Assembly (NCBI GenBank): GCA_963969345.1
Contig: OZ017768.1
Coordinates: 7,464,718-7,528,717, forward strand
Direction: 5' to 3'
Length of the DNA stretch: 64,000 nucleotides
Source: Turbatrix aceti
Taxonomy: Eukaryota; Nematoda; Chromadorea; Rhabditida; Panagrolaimidae
Shown here piece after piece: positions 44,101-57,882 of the stretch. Position 1 is the stretch's first letter. Every line of letters begins with the position of its first letter. The notes below the pieces were generated by a model. It was not told the origin of the DNA. It did not search any database and saw nothing but the letters and a program-made list of their open reading frames with translations. The position numbers and the translations under genes were made by a program.

Positions 44101-46105
44101 CGTCGTAGTGGGCTACTGGATTCTCGACTTCCAATGCTCTCAAAGAAAACGAAAAGAAAAGCGCAGACGTATGAAAAGTTTCGCGTCGAGAACACTGAAA
44201 ACGCGGTTTTCTTCGTTTTTCAAATGAAAAGCTTGAAAGGGCTTTTTCTGATCCTTTTGACCTTGCATGCTTGCAAGCGGTGCTTTTATGCAATTTTATG
44301 GCAATGAACATTGATATGAGAACGTTAAAACTTTATGGATATTTTCATTTTTAAAATAAAAAAAATTGGGGTAATAAAAATTTCATTCAATTTTTTGTAC
44401 CAATTTTTTTGCATCTGTATTTTTTTTGCCACCGTATTTTCTTCCTTTTAAATATATTTTTGCAAGTTAATCAGAAACCAGATATATTTGTTTTCGTTCC
44501 AACCCAAATTTTTTTGGGGGGAAGTTTTGTTTGTTATTGCACCCTCAAAAAAACCTGAACTTTTTTTTCTCGCGGGACTGCTTCTATTGTTACTTGCTTA
44601 TTTTTTCCTTCCTGGTTGAAAAAAAAGGAAATTGAATAAATTTATAAGATTTCATGTTTTTTTCTCGTCTGAATGTGCATAATCTGTGTATAAGAATTTT
44701 GTATTTATTACCGTATTTGGACGATGTCTGGGTCTTCAGACTCAAAAAAAACATGTTTGACGAAAAAAAATATTGGTGCCAATAGAATTTTGTTGGACAA
44801 TGGATTTTGGTTTTTGAACAAATATATGAATTTTTTATTTATTTATCTCCCCGGAAGTTTTCTTTGTCGATTACCGTAATTTTAAAAGATCTTATCTCCA
44901 AAAAACATCGCAAAAAAATGAAACTACTTTTTTTCCTAAAAACGACCCAACATCAAAAAATCTACAAAAAACACATTTTTAGTACCCAAATCGTGTAACC
45001 GCGTGTTTGTACGTGTACTGCGTGCCTGCGTGTACGTAAACACTCGGTTACATTTGGATATTTTTGGGGTCCCTGCAAAATTGTTTTGAAACACTCACTT
45101 TGCGCTTTGGTTAATGACCGTTCATTAAACAAAATTTATTCGGTCGGTGTCTCTGCGTGGCACTGACATGTCTACGAGCTTTTTATCATTTCTAACCACT
45201 TGTTTAACCCCCTCAAAATTGCTAATTCGGTACATAAATGAACGCGAAACACGCCTTGTTTGTGCACCTGGCGCAACTTTTTTACTATTCTTGTTTTCGG
45301 GGAGAATGAATTTTTAATTTTTAGTGTACCCAAAATCAACATCACTTTTGGATTTGTTAGGGGGCGGAGACTGTTGTTTTTTGGACGGGCCATATTTATA
45401 TTTATAAATATTAACTAAGTGGACCATGATGCACCTGTGGGGCATAAAAAAAGGATTTGAAAATATTTATTTGCCATAATTTGTGCTTTGTGCTATAACA
45501 AGAACAAAGTTTTTTTTGTTCATTAACCTCAAACTTTTTATTTTATTTTTTTTATTGAAAAAAAAAACGTTGAGGTTAATGAACAAAATTTTTTTCTTGT
45601 TTATTTTTAAAACAAAAACTATTATTTTTGCAGCAAATTCTTCCCTGAATTTATGTAGCTTCCAACAATTCAAAAAGCATTTTTTTCTATAAGAGATTCA
45701 AAGAGCAGCCAGAATCTAATTTTTTTTGTAAAAAGGTGTTTGCTCCTTGAAAAAGCACTTGACCGAAAGTTTGAATGTTTGTGGAAATTCGCAGAAAAAA
45801 TTGAAAAAAAATTTTATTGTGATCAAAATCGATGTTATTTCAAAAAAAAATTACAATATCTCGAATATCGTAAATCGAAAATTGTAAATCGAAAAAATAT
45901 GGATTTTCCAAGTTTACGTTTTTCTATTATGGAAAACAAAAGTTTGCAGAAATTGATAAAAATAAGTTGTTTGAGATTCGAACACGATTAAAAATGTTTG
46001 CGTTTGTTTGATTCTTTAAACAAAATTTAAATTATTGTTTGTGTTTGGTTTTTTTTCAGACATACTGTAACTTTGACATAACACTGTAGATTTTGGGGGT
46101 TGTCG
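44101..46105. other. gene-poor AT-rich region
   Basis: No gene seen. It contains the foldback at 45495-45604; other open frames are Lys/Phe/Asn-rich products of A/T runs. Confidence 0.5.
45495..45604. repeat. 110-bp foldback
   Basis: The left arm ATAACAAGAACAAAG...GTTCATTAACCTCAA pairs with TTGAGGTTAATGAAC...TTCTTGTTTAT at the right around an A/T loop. Small MITE-like or hairpin-forming unit. Confidence 0.7.
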
Positions 46106-47842
46106 CACGATGGGAATTTTCGGGAGGACGGTGCAAGTTGGAGTGAATTTTGACACAGACTCTCAGCGGCCGGCTAAGGGAGGGGAGACAGGGGGGTGCG
46201 TGCGCGCGCACAAGCGGGTGTGCGTATCGCAATGTTATGGGGCGATATTGGACACAAAAAATTATAGAATGATCCACAGGGGGGACCCTGTAGATCTTCT
46301 TCCATCAAGGCAAAAATATGTGTGATCCATTTTAAAGTTGTGGCAACAATTTTTGAAACGTGACTAAAGCAGAAATAAAAAAAATTGGATAAACAATTCC
46401 ATTGTTAATTACAAAAAACAGCGAAGGAACATTCAAATCTTTCAAAGTTTTTTCTGTCATTATTTTCAAAGTTTTTTTTTTGTCATTATTTTTTTTGGCA
46501 GAAAAAAAAAAGGAACATTCAAAGTTTTTTTTCTGTCATTATTTTTATAAAAAATATGTAGTCACTTTTTCAATCTCGTTTTGCTATAACATTAGAGCAA
46601 AAAATAAGTGAATGTTTGATAATTATCTTAAAAAAATACTAAAAATTGAATTATGTTTTTTTTTGCACAATTTGGTAAAAAATGAATTTTTTTAATCTAT
46701 TATGTATTTTTGAATCGGTTTTTGTGTAGAATTCCACAGGGGGGACCCTGTGCTTATTTTATGCTTGCGTCGGTCGCAAGTCGGTCGCATGAGTGTCCGT
46801 CCGTTTTCCATGCGCTCCCCTCCCCTGGCCGGTCGCTGAGAGTCTGTGTCAAAATTCACTCCAACTTACCCACCCCCGAATTTTCGGTGCATTTTTGCGA
46901 CCACGCGTGCGTACGCATTTTTTCCCGCCATTTTCTCTAGCCTACTTTTTTGCTCGTTTTTTGCGAAGTGTGTTCTGTTTGCGCAGGAATCTCGAAGCCA
47001 GGAATAGAGATTTTGATTTCGCGTTTCTTTTGCTTTATTGTGCTTGGATGGTAGGCCATTTCTGTCCGCCGTAGGAATTTTTCCGATTTATGCGCGTTGC
47101 GCTAGAGCGCTGCCAAAAAGCGTTAATTATGGACTTTGGCGGATAGCCAATTAGCCAGTTTTCGGTGGATTTGTCTAAAAATTTTTTTGGAGACTACCAT
47201 TAGTGTCCTTAACCTCTGTGCAAAGTCGCTTGCCGATGTCTATGCGCGTTCTTGTGATACCACCATTTATGGTTTGTTGGGCTAAACCGAGGCCATTACC
47301 TCCCATTTGTGATCCGGCTGTTAAAAAAAATATTCCAAATGCATGTCAGCAATCCTGGAGCCCTAAGGTGACATATAGCTTGCTTAGAACCGATGTTCTG
47401 TCATCTGGGGAGCCGTTGAGCGATCAAAACCTCGCAAATTCGTCTGACGAAAACTCGCATAGACAGCGGGAGGCGACTTTGCACAGAGGTTAAGGGGACT
47501 AATAGTAATGCCCAAAAAAATTTTTGGACCAATCGATTGAAAACCGGCCGAATGGCGATCCGATAAAGTTCGAAAATAACGCTTTTTGGCAGCGCTCTAG
47601 CGCAACGCGCATAAATCGGAAAAATTCCTACGGCGGACAGAAATGGCCTACCATCCAAGCACAATAAAGCAAAAGAAACGCGAAATCAAAAAATCTATTC
47701 CTGGCTCCAGGATACCTCGTCGAACACAACACACTTCGCAAAAAACGAGCAAAAAAATAGGCTAGAGAAAATAGCGGGAAAAAGCACGCGTCAACACGGA
47801 CGCACGCGTGGTCGCAAAAATAAGGGAGAAATTCCCATCGTG
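46106..47842. mobile_element. nested foldback element
   Basis: Outer ends CACGATGGGAATTT and AAATTCCCATCGTG are inverted, and TGTCG directly flanks both (46101-46105 and 47843-47847), a possible 5-bp target duplication. Large inverted arms lie at about 46898-47260 and 47455-47820 (shared block AGCGCTGCCAAAAAGCG and its complement). A second inverted repeat is inserted near the left end, about 46113-46886, with arms containing TTGGAGTGAATTTTGACACA. No transposase is seen. The ends of short frames in both arms translate alike (FARFLRSV, FDFAFLLLYCAWMVGHFCPP), which may only reflect the repeat. Confidence 0.7.
46273..46751. repeat. 19-bp repeats bracketing low-complexity tandem
   Basis: TCCACAGGGGGGACCCTGT occurs at 46273-46291 and 46733-46751; it is itself a near palindrome. 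Between them, about 46436-46545, a unit near CAAAGTTTTTTCTGTCATTA is repeated three times. Confidence 0.7.
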
Positions 47843-50800
47843 TGTCGGGCTTCAGAGGCATCAAACTTTTCAAAAACGTAAAAAACGGAGACAAACATTC
47901 CATTTCCGTTTTGCAAAACAATTTATCACATTTCTCCCGCGAGTCTGGCGACCGATCAGTGTTCATTCACGACGACGTAGACTCCACACTCCCTCCCATT
48001 CTTCCGTGTCCAGCAACCGTAATTTGTTTTGTTCGCCTCCTCATCGGTGGGGTAAATAATCCTCATCGTTGCGTATCAATTTTTAGTGCACCCGGGGAAT
48101 AAGGAATGTGTTTTCTGTTCTCTAATCTTCTCAGCCACCCAGAAATCATCTTTTCTATATTTTTTTGGGTTCGTTTTTCAACCCCTCGTGGCATCCAGTT
48201 ACAATGCCACGCTTTTCTACACGGAGGGCTACGTGACATGCGTACACCGATGATTTTGCAATTAGCACTGCAATGGCATCGCTTACTGTAGGGCTTCTTT
48301 CATGACGTTCAGAAAAAATAAGACATCGAATTTGTTGCGGGGTTTTTGTACTAATTAGGGGGAGTTGGTGGAAGGAAGATTTATTTTTTGCATAAAAGGA
48401 AAATTAAAGTGCAGCTTTCTAAATGAAAATTTTTGTTCACTGAATTTTTTAGGATTATTTTTAGATGCTTGAATTAAATAATTTTTGTTAATGTGTTAAA
48501 CGGGGGTGTTTGAACTGATTTAAACTTAATTTAATAAAAGTACATGTAGCGATAAATAAATAAAATAAAATACTGTACCAAAATTGTGAAGGTGCGTTTT
48601 CTGGTTCAAATGCTCGAAAAAATTAATTTTAGAAAACATTTTGCGTTACACTTTTTTGAGGAAAAAATGAAAAAGTACTGTAACCTTTTAAGGTTAAAAC
48701 AATTTAATTTTTTTTTGTTTTTTTTAATTTACCGTAATCACCGCATGCTTTTTTCTGACAATGGGAGAAAAAGAGGCGCGCGCGCGCGTCAAAGGAGTCA
48801 TTTACACTGTCAACTCCACTGTCAAAAAACAAGGGGAAAGTAAATGCGGTGCCGTAATTATTAATAAAAATTGCATAAATGATTATAATTTTTTTTATCT
48901 GTCAAAATTACAAATTCATGTTTTTTTAAATGCATAAATAAAAAAATTAACGTAATTAAAAAAATTTATTTATGAAAAAAAATTTTCCGTTTTATTTCTG
49001 TTATCGACATTGGTGCTAGCGATGTCCTTCCATCAATACACACGTCCCGAAATAACGTACTTTTTTAACGACATTTCATTTCACGGGACGGTACCATAAC
49101 ACCTGACCGCCCTAACTTTGTTACACCCCATGTTAGTAGGTTCAAAAAACTTTTCTTGCGTCCAGGTGAATTCATGACGTTCGCGGCCTCCTTCCTGCCT
49201 TCACGCTGCCCTGCGGGGTACTTGGAACGCTTTATTCTGCCCATTAGGAACGTGTTGTAACCGTGGCGGGATTGAATACTCCGTGTTTTACTCAAAGCGG
49301 TAAAAAAAGCAGGAACAGACGAATTTAGTCTGTCGAGGGTAATAGTTTCCTTTTTCCACGAAGTTTCCGAGAATGACGGCCCTTCGGCGGGACTACGGGA
49401 CTAATGATCATTAGTAGGGCGAAAAAAAAATTAATTTTGTCCACAGACTGTCTTATCTGTCTGACAATGAGGTTTGCTTTTTTCTTCCTTTTTTTTGTTG
49501 GATCTGACCATGTTCTGTATAAAAATAGAATTTGCGGAAGTTTGCTTACAGCACACACAACTTGCGCTAAGGTGTTTTACGAATTCGTGGTGCAAATAGA
49601 ATTTTTTATTTGTTCAATATAAAATAAAATTTTCTGAAATAAATATTATATTTTTATAATAATTTTAACAAAATTCAAAAAAAATAAAAAAATATATTTT
49701 TTTGTAAAAAAAAAGAAAACGCCAGGAGATTTAAATTAGACACGAAAATCGACAAGAAATAACATTTTGCGGTTAAAAGTTATTTTTTTTCACTTTACAA
49801 AAGAATTTCTCAGAATTCCATCCAACAAATTTATTTTTATCATCTAAATTATGCGAATTGCGTCAATGTTTTTTCAACTTGTTGTACCCTCTTGTTTTAC
49901 CCTCAAACAATTAATTTGACATTTGTGATGCGTCGTCGCTTTTTTACAGCTTGTCATCGGTCTGGTCTGAAAAAAACGCAAGTGTTCTCCGATCCAAGAG
50001 GTGCTAATTTTTTTTTTCGTGAGTTGTTTTGCCCAGGGTGTCCGTTCACACTTGGAGCTTCCTAATTGACATTCTGGGCGCGAGAGGGGGAGTAAGCAGT
50101 CAAGGATTCATGTCGATGCTTCGTGATGAGACCCAGGCTTTTCTGAATGTTGAAAAGTTTCACGCAACGTCATTTTGTCTTTTTTTTTATCTAATTGTGG
50201 TTAACATTTTTGGCTCTTGTTTTTGTCTGTTTTCGTTTATGTTTTCAAGTTTATAGACCAAAAAACAGAACAAAATTTTTCTGTGCAAATGAAAACATGC
50301 AAGACGATTTTGAAGTAGTCAACGCTGCAGAAAACCAGAACAAAGCCACCCTAATTTTTTGTCTTGTTCGAACAAAAAAATGCTTGCAAAAACACACCCT
50401 TTGATTTGGAGACAACAAATTTTTGTTTGCCGCACTGAATTTGAGAAGATTTTTTTTCAGCATATTTTCTATTGTTTCTTGCCATGATTGTTTTGTAGAA
50501 ACAATTTTGGTTCAAAGGACCTAAAAACAAAGAAGTTATGAACAATGCACGTTTGCCCCATTTTTTTGTTTTTTAAAAAGTACAGTAACAAAAATTTTTT
50601 GATCAAAGAATTTTTTTTCTATGTTAGTCTCACGCACATTCATTTTGATCTCCGTGACGTCTTTTGCACTGCATTTGTTATGATGAGTTTAAAAATTTAT
50701 TTTCTGATCTTTTCTGTCTATTTTAGTTTGGTTTCCAGCGATCTTTTTTTACGCAGATGAATTAAGAATTCATCTTTTGCTCGTTTTTTGGTGTCGAGAA

Positions 50801-51894
50801 CGCAGAATTGCAAATGCAAAAGTTGGTCCAAAAGTGCCTAAAGGCATTCATGAGACGTTTGAATTATTTCAACGTCCTCCAAAGAACGCAAAATCACGTT
50901 TCCGGAACATTGGAATCAACATTTCAAAAATTTCAAAAAAGCTTTGATGTCATGTTTTTTTTGCTCACGGAATTTTCAAAAAAAGATAAATAATAATCTT
51001 ATCATGTTTTTTAACCGCACATTTTTTTGTTTTTGTGAAGGGCGGAAGAAAAAAATGGAAACACGAGCATGTTGTTGCGGGTGTCAATTAATAAAGACGC
51101 CGAATTAAATTAATTTAATTCTAGACTAAATCAATTTTTTATGTATGCGCTTTCTTTTATTTTTTTTCAAGTGGAAAAAACGCAAAGTGCACACTTGGTG
51201 TGAAATGGGAAATGGCTACTATGTATTCTTCGGCGAATTTATCCTGGCCAGTTTTGGGTCCGGTCTGCGTGGTCCGACCGGGTCGATCCCCTGAGAATGC
51301 CGTGCCATCACGCCTTCGCTTTACTTCCCGTGTTTTATTCGCACTTTTTATCTAAACTCGGAAACTTGAACTTTTTTGGCCCCCTTGTCTGGGTTTTTCG
51401 TTAATTCAATGTTTTTTTCTGACAATTTTTTTGTGACGTTAGAGTTGGTTGTTGGACGGCGTAAAAAAGTTTTTTTTGTTTGTATTTATTTTGAACCCTT
51501 TTTGCAGCCTCCGAAAACTTTATAACAGTGCTTAAAAAATTGAAAATGTTTGGTCTGACGCAAAACTGAATGAGATTTTTTTTATCGGGGGACTGGACTG
51601 CCTGACTGACTAACTGTCTAGCTGACATAGTAAGTAAGTGTTCGTTCACAGTTCGTGGATATGACGCGTAGAAAACGTAAACAATGCTTACATCATAGGC
51701 TATGGGGCAGACAGGTCCCCGGGGAACCATGCGACTTGTAAATTTGGATCCTGGGTGTGAAGGAATTTTGGTGTTATTTTTTGTGATTTGATGCTGATTT
51801 TGCCATGATTGATAAGCTGTTGTGGTCTGGTTCTTTTTTTTGTCCGGTTTAAAAAAAACTTGAAAACAAGGATGTTTATTATCTGGAAAAAGTA

Positions 51895-52055
51895 GAATTT
51901 AAAATTTCTAAATAGTAAAAAATATTTTCAACTAGAATTTTCATTTTTTTGGACAACAAATTCAAAACTAGAATTTAGATTTTTTTTTCGAGAAAAAATT
52001 TTAAACTAGAATTGGGATTTTTTTGGGAAAAAAAATTTTTAACCAAAATTTAGAA
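51895..52055 (+). repeat. degenerate tandem repeat
   Basis: Three to four copies of a unit with AACTAGAATTT followed by a T run and a GGAAAAAA or GAGAAAAAA stretch. Confidence 0.5.
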
Positions 52056-55000
52056 TTAGAATGGAACAACAAACCCAAAATATGTTTGTAAATCCAGACT
52101 TCTGCAAAAACAAATCAAAACACAAAAAAAACATAGAGTTTCATTTTACAAAACTCGCGTGCCATTTACCCTTCATTTCTCAGAAAAGTTTCCAACTTTG
52201 CCTGAATCTCATTTTCTCTGGATGAACTTTAGTCTTGTCTTGGTCAGTCAGTCGGTCGGACTTGTCCTCGTGCTCTTCAATTTACGGTTCCCCAGTGTCC
52301 GGCTTTTTTGTCGTCATTACTGCCTGTCACCGGAGCGCAAAAACAAAAAAAAACATCGAACTGTCCTAAATTAAAGAAAAACGGTTTTAGTCATTCAAAG
52401 CCATGAATGGCACGGACCTGGGAGCCCCGAGGGTGGTCTAGACGGGAGAGAAGTGCAATAGGCAAATTACTATTCCACTCCGAATTTGAGTTTTTTTTTT
52501 CTGACTTTTGTTTCGTGTTTAAAAACAAACTGGACTCAGAATAGCAGCTCGGGGGATTCTGGCACACGCCTTTTCCTCGCTCCCGCAATTGCCATAAAAT
52601 TTGGCACCCCCGGTCGTTAAAACGGAGCTCGTTGGGCTGCTTTTGGGATAATTTGTCGTGTTTCTCCCCGAAACGTGTGTCATTAGTTTGAAAAGTGTGA
52701 TTGTTTTTTTCTTCTCGGTTGATGGAAAACTGGGAAAGCTTACGAAACTGATGTCAAGTGCAGAACCCATTTTAAGTACCCAAACGAATACGAGTTAGAT
52801 TTTTTTTGAGATATCCCAGAAACATTCGAAACTTTCTATAAATAAAAAAATCTAAACATTTATTTATTCGTTCACGTCACTCGAAATTTTATACATTTTT
52901 TTCAGAAATTTTTATTTGCAATAAAATTTTTTTTATGCCATAAATATTTTTTCATGACGTTTTAAAAAAAACGCGGATTTAATCCTGTCTGTGCGTTGCT
53001 GATGAACTTTAAAAATGCTGGTCTTGGTTTGTTTTTCACACTTTTTTAGCAACGCTTTTTTTTGTTTTTCTCAAAAAAAAAGATTTTGCTGTTATTGTGC
53101 GAAAAAAAAGTTTGTTACAGCGTGTTTTTCGGACTTCAAATAAAAAAAAATTATTGTTTAAAGACCACTGTAGTGTACACGCTCTGATGACCAGCTGGCA
53201 ACAATGTCCGTGGTATTGAAATTAATGTACTATATGCATTTACATATTTATTTCTGGGTCGAGTTAGAATTTTAATCCGTGAAACCTTGAAACATGGCAC
53301 CTACATACATAGTACATGTACGTGCTTCCTTGAACGTTGGTTGACTTCCGATCCACGATGCAAGACTCATTTTTCTTGCGACAGGTTCCTTGGCTTTGGC
53401 ATGCTTGAGTTGAGATTACGCGTTGCTTGATGACACTTTTTGTCACAATTGTGAGCCACTTTGTCAGGTTTTGTTAAGGACTAAAGAATTAAGCCCCCAG
53501 GGGGAGGGCGAAGGAACACAATGGAGCTACCGATGCCGGTATTTATGCGCTTTGTCGGTAGAAGTTTCATTATTTATTTCACTTGTTAGCGTCACTGGGA
53601 TTTTTTCATCATTTTATTGTTATCGTGGTAAGAATTTTGTTATTTATTTATTTATTTATTTGTTGATAAGTATTTTTTCTGTATCAGTTTTGTCGCAGTT
53701 GATGGTTTTTTTTGGTTCGCAATTCGCTAATTTAAAAAAATTAAAGATTACAATATTTTATTCATGCAATAATTTTTTTCCAAAAAAATATGATAATCGC
53801 GTTGCTCGTTTGGCTTTTGTAGTAAATTAGTACATACTTAGCCTACTTATACATATTAGTTTGCAAAAGGACAAAAGCTCACTCAGGGTAATCGCTTCAT
53901 TGGCAGATGATTTTTTAGTCAGTGCTTACTCACAATTTTTGAACTTTTTTTTATGAATACCAAACGTAATGATTAAAATTTTGGAAGCAATGGTTGCAGA
54001 TCGTGTGTATGCATCACGGCACTTCAGTTATTACATACTACTTTCTAACTTGATAATGGGGTTCACTTCAACCAGTTGCGCATTCAACCACGAAAAGAAT
54101 ATACTCAATTTCAAAAAAAGGATTACGTCAATAGTACTTGGTTTGCGAAACCGTGGTTTGTGAATCTTGATCTCTACTTACAATTATTCACATTTCAAAA
54201 ACTCAATTGAATGATAAACAATGAAATACGTAGTTTTCAAATATTAAATCCTGTGCCAAAAAAAAGGTAGTTGCGAATTGGAAGTATTTGCCTTTTTTTT
54301 CCGTTAAACTCGAATACGGTAAAAAAATATATACTTTTAATTTTTTTTTGAAATTTGACGTTACTTGTCAATTGTTTTTATGCACGTCAAAACCGACCAG
54401 CACGTGAACATTTGAATTTTAAATAAATTCCATTTTTTTGCCCCCACGTTTTGTTCTGTGTACATACATACCTTTGCAGCTGTTTTTCGGTGAATTATGA
54501 ATTTTTTAGGAACTCTGTGGTATTATTTTTCATAACAGTAGGATGCACAAAGCGGCAAAAAAGAACCGCTGACCAATTTATCGAGCGCACCTTTGAACTG
54601 TCCCGGGGAGGAAAAAACAAATAAATATTTCCATCGACAGTTTTTTACAAAAAATAATATGTATATTTATAAATTTATCTTGCAAACAACAAACAACACT
54701 TTTTTTTGCAAATATTATAAACATTTTTTTTGTCTGACATCAAAACCTGACATTCTGGTGATTTGGCTGAAATGAAAAATGTCACGCTTCTGACCTCCTG
54801 CTTGATGCATGTTTCATTCCTGGAACCTGGATGACCTTTTTTTTATCCGAACGTCACTGTCGGAGCCGGATGACCGACCTCTGATAATCGGTCTTCTCTC
54901 GGGCGTTGCAGAATCGCAATTGACGATTCTTAAAATTAATTATGCATCATCCAGGCCCGGGAGGTTCCGCGCATCATGCATCCTGAAAAGCCACCGGTAT

Positions 55001-56075
55001 GATAAATTTTGTATGACTTGAGATTCTAAAAATAAATTCTGTCCGCTGAATGCGCTATAAACAGCTGAATTTTTTTCGATGCTGCAGCATCGAAAGAAAT
55101 TTTTTTAAATCCAAGCCAAATCCCAAGGTGACATTTTCGTCCACCGGATGCAGGCACCGTAAAATTGCTAAATGAAGCATTGGATATGTTTTCTTCGCAC
55201 ATCATTTCCACATCCTCCCACACTTGTATTCTCAATTTCCGAATTTTTATAAGAGAAGTTTTATTTCTACTGTTAATCCTTTTTTTCCCTCTGGGCAATA
55301 CTGAACGTCTTGTAATTACGAACAATTATTGTGCGTTAACGATAGTTGAAAAACGGCAAAATGGGACAACAAAAACATTTTTTAACTTGATTTACACTTT
55401 TTAGCGGTTCCTAGGTTGGTTCACACGTGAAATCCTTCAACCCTCTGCGTTTGTGGCGAAATGCGCTGAATAAAAAAAACGTAGGGCGCGCGCGCGTAGG
55501 GTCCTGGTTCGATTCCGCTATGAGGATAAAGGGCTTCTGATATCTTGTGATTTATTGCATGCCTTTCTTACCTACATTATCTGAGCGGATATGTCAAAAA
55601 AGAGTTTTTACCCACCGTCTTTATCCTTTCTTGTGCTTTTGTCGCATCAAGCGGCATCAGACATTGTGCAGACTGGTGCGTTTGCGCGTCATCTTTTTTT
55701 CTAACCTTCCGGCTAAAGCCTAATCCCACTTTTAACTGTGCTGTTGGCCGTATCCGTCGATTAATGTATGCGTGCGCACTGGTCGGATTAGAAGGCGTGG
55801 TGGTGATACCTTGCCATCGAAAACAAAAAAACGAAGACAAATTGGTCGAGGCTCTATAAAAAAGCTGGTGATGAATGAGAGAAGCGCTGACAGACATGAA
55901 TACAAGATTGTTGGACGAGACAACAACCGCGTGCTGTGTTGCGTATCCGAATGACTTTGTGATACGTTATGTCTAATTTGTAATTACCGGCATACAATTC
56001 CCGTAATTGGTCCTCCCATCCCTCTTTTTTTCTGGTTCTCTCATTCGTGGAAGGCGGACGGACGAATTCACTGTG

Positions 56076-56082
56076 TATATAA
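56076..56082 (+). promoter_or_regulatory. TATA-box-like element of the globin gene
   Basis: TATATAA followed by GCCGGGACC, 209 bases before the globin ATG at 56292. It could drive a leader of about 180 bases or a leader containing an intron. Confidence 0.4.
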
Positions 56083-56291
56083 GCCGGGACCTCCGACGGC
56101 AATTTTTGTGTATTTGTCCAGCCTCTGAGGAGGTGCAAAGAACGGAATACGAGAATTTCATATATTTTTTATACTTCCTTCCTTTATTTCGATTGCCGCG
56201 TACGTGTACTCATTTTATTGTTCGTTGTTCATTGTTCACTGTGTTTTCGCCGTGCCATTCTGAAGAACAGGTTGGTTGCAGGATCTTGCTC

Positions 56292-57882
56292 ATGGGTGCT
56301 CAACAAAGTACACCTCAGCTGACTCTTGCCGAAAAACGCTACCGTATCGGCAGTCCTGATGGTTTGTTTTTCTAATAATTTGAAAAATGCCGGTAAAAAC
56401 TGTTTTTGTGTTGCGCAAGTACATAAAATTAGTTTTTTTTTTCAAATTTGATATCTAAGGTTCAAATAATACAAATTTATCTTTCATACAAAAAAATTTT
56501 CAGCCGGTAAAAAAAGAAAGAAGAATGTAAAAAAGAAGTCAACAAGTACGAGCGCTTTGGCATCTGCCACGGCAGAAGCCGGAACGTCGACTTCGATCGC
56601 CAGTGCTCCGGCCAATGGGTAAGTTGCTCACTTTCGGCCAAAAAAACTTTGGAAAATAAAAAATTGACATTTCAAATTTTTAGATCCCGACGAATGCGAA
56701 ACAGCATGGCCTCTGACTCATCTTCTGAGTCCCAAAGTTCCGGAAGCATTGTTCCCATTCCCCGTCCTCGACTCAAAATGGAGCAATTTTTGACCCGAAC
56801 CCACAGACTGCTCATTGAGAATTCCTGGAAGCGGAGCCGGAAGGTGAGAAACAAGCACAATATCCTTGCAGCTTAACAACGCGTGTTTTGTGTTTTAGAG
56901 TGGAGCTGACAACTCGGGTACCAAGATCTTCCAACTCATCCTGACTGCACAGCCGGATATAAAAATGATCTTCGGCCTCGAAAAAATTCCCCAGGGCACG
57001 CTAAAGTACGATCCACGCTTCCGCAAACACGCTGTCGTCTTCACCCGAACTCTGGACTACGTCATCAAGAACATAACCTATCCAGAAAAGATTATCCAAC
57101 ACTTTGAAGCCCTCGGCAGGCGACATATTCAATTCCAAGGACGAGGTTTTTTGCCTCAATACTGGGAAACGTTCGCCGAGTGCATGACGCAGGCCGCGAT
57201 CGAATGGGAGCGGGGTCATCGCTGTCGGGATACCATGATTGCCTGGCGCCAGCTCGTTGGATTCATCATCAAGCAGATGAGGACTGGATTCGATGAGGAG
57301 AACCAAATTAGGAAAAAGTTTCATTCAAATTCATTCCGACAGGGTATTGGAAGTCGACAGAGTTCTCAGGGTTCACAGATCATCGCGCAGTGCCCGATTC
57401 CGGCGGATGTTGTGCTTCCCGAAGAAGAACCTGGATATATTGCACCTGGACCTGTGCCTACTCCCGCGAGACTCTGTCCCATGGGTGCATCACCGTACCA
57501 CCACCGGGGACTACCCCACAGGGCTGCAAGTCAGCAATGTCTTCGCAGGGTCCCTCCGGAAGCCTCCGTTGACCGGCACTCAATCTGCGACCAGGAAGAA
57601 ATCGACGCTATCACCCGAAACATGGACCAGATGGAGCCGTTCCGCAAGGAGAGCACCCCGACTCCGGCCACCCCGTCGAGGTACTACACTCCGCCCTCGA
57701 CCCGCAGGAGTCCGATTCCCATGACGCCTACGGGCTCCGTGATGGACGGGCCAATGTCTCCAATGTCGTTCGTTGGATTCGATAATTCAGATGCTGAAGA
57801 CACACTCAACTTCTGGCAGACCACCCACGCTGCCTGCAGCCAGGCCGCTCGCGTTCGCAAGGAACGCGCGGCGTGTACATAA
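56292..57882 (+). CDS. globin with N-myristoylation motif and long extensions
   Basis: Four exons: 56292-56361, 56504-56618, 56684-56843 and 56899-57882; phases 1, 2, 0; 442 residues. It begins MGAQQST, matching the N-myristoylation consensus (Gly2, Ser6), so membrane attachment is likely. Residues 24-90 are Lys-rich then Ser/Ala-rich and look disordered. The globin fold spans about 97-240: helix A Trp110, IFQLILTAQPDIKMIFGL, distal-His candidate His159 in RKHAVVF, proximal-His candidate His191 in GRRHIQF, then a G/H-helix stretch ending about MIAWRQLVGFIIKQM. The remaining 190 residues are Pro/Ser-rich, low-complexity, with SRYYTPPSTRRSPIPMTP, typical phosphorylation-prone sequence. Nematodes have many such divergent neuronal globins, thought to act in redox or oxygen signalling rather than transport. 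Haem binding is inferred, not shown. Confidence 0.85.

Larger units (their letters stand above)
47848..56291. other. 8.4-kb gene-poor region
   Basis: No gene is supported. A frame at 47842-48102 (+) has fair coding composition (FSRESGDRSVFIHDDVDST) but no splice or start context. 51895-52055 is a degenerate tandem of a roughly 48-bp unit containing ACTAGAATTT. A pol III box B-like site lies at 55506-55520. Upstream of the globin gene the sequence becomes mixed in composition from about 55.6 kb. Confidence 0.45.

Noticed and set aside
53423..53830. 135-codon plus-strand frame
   Set aside because: Phe/Ile/Tyr-rich translation of T runs with no splice context, no promoter evidence and no family pattern.
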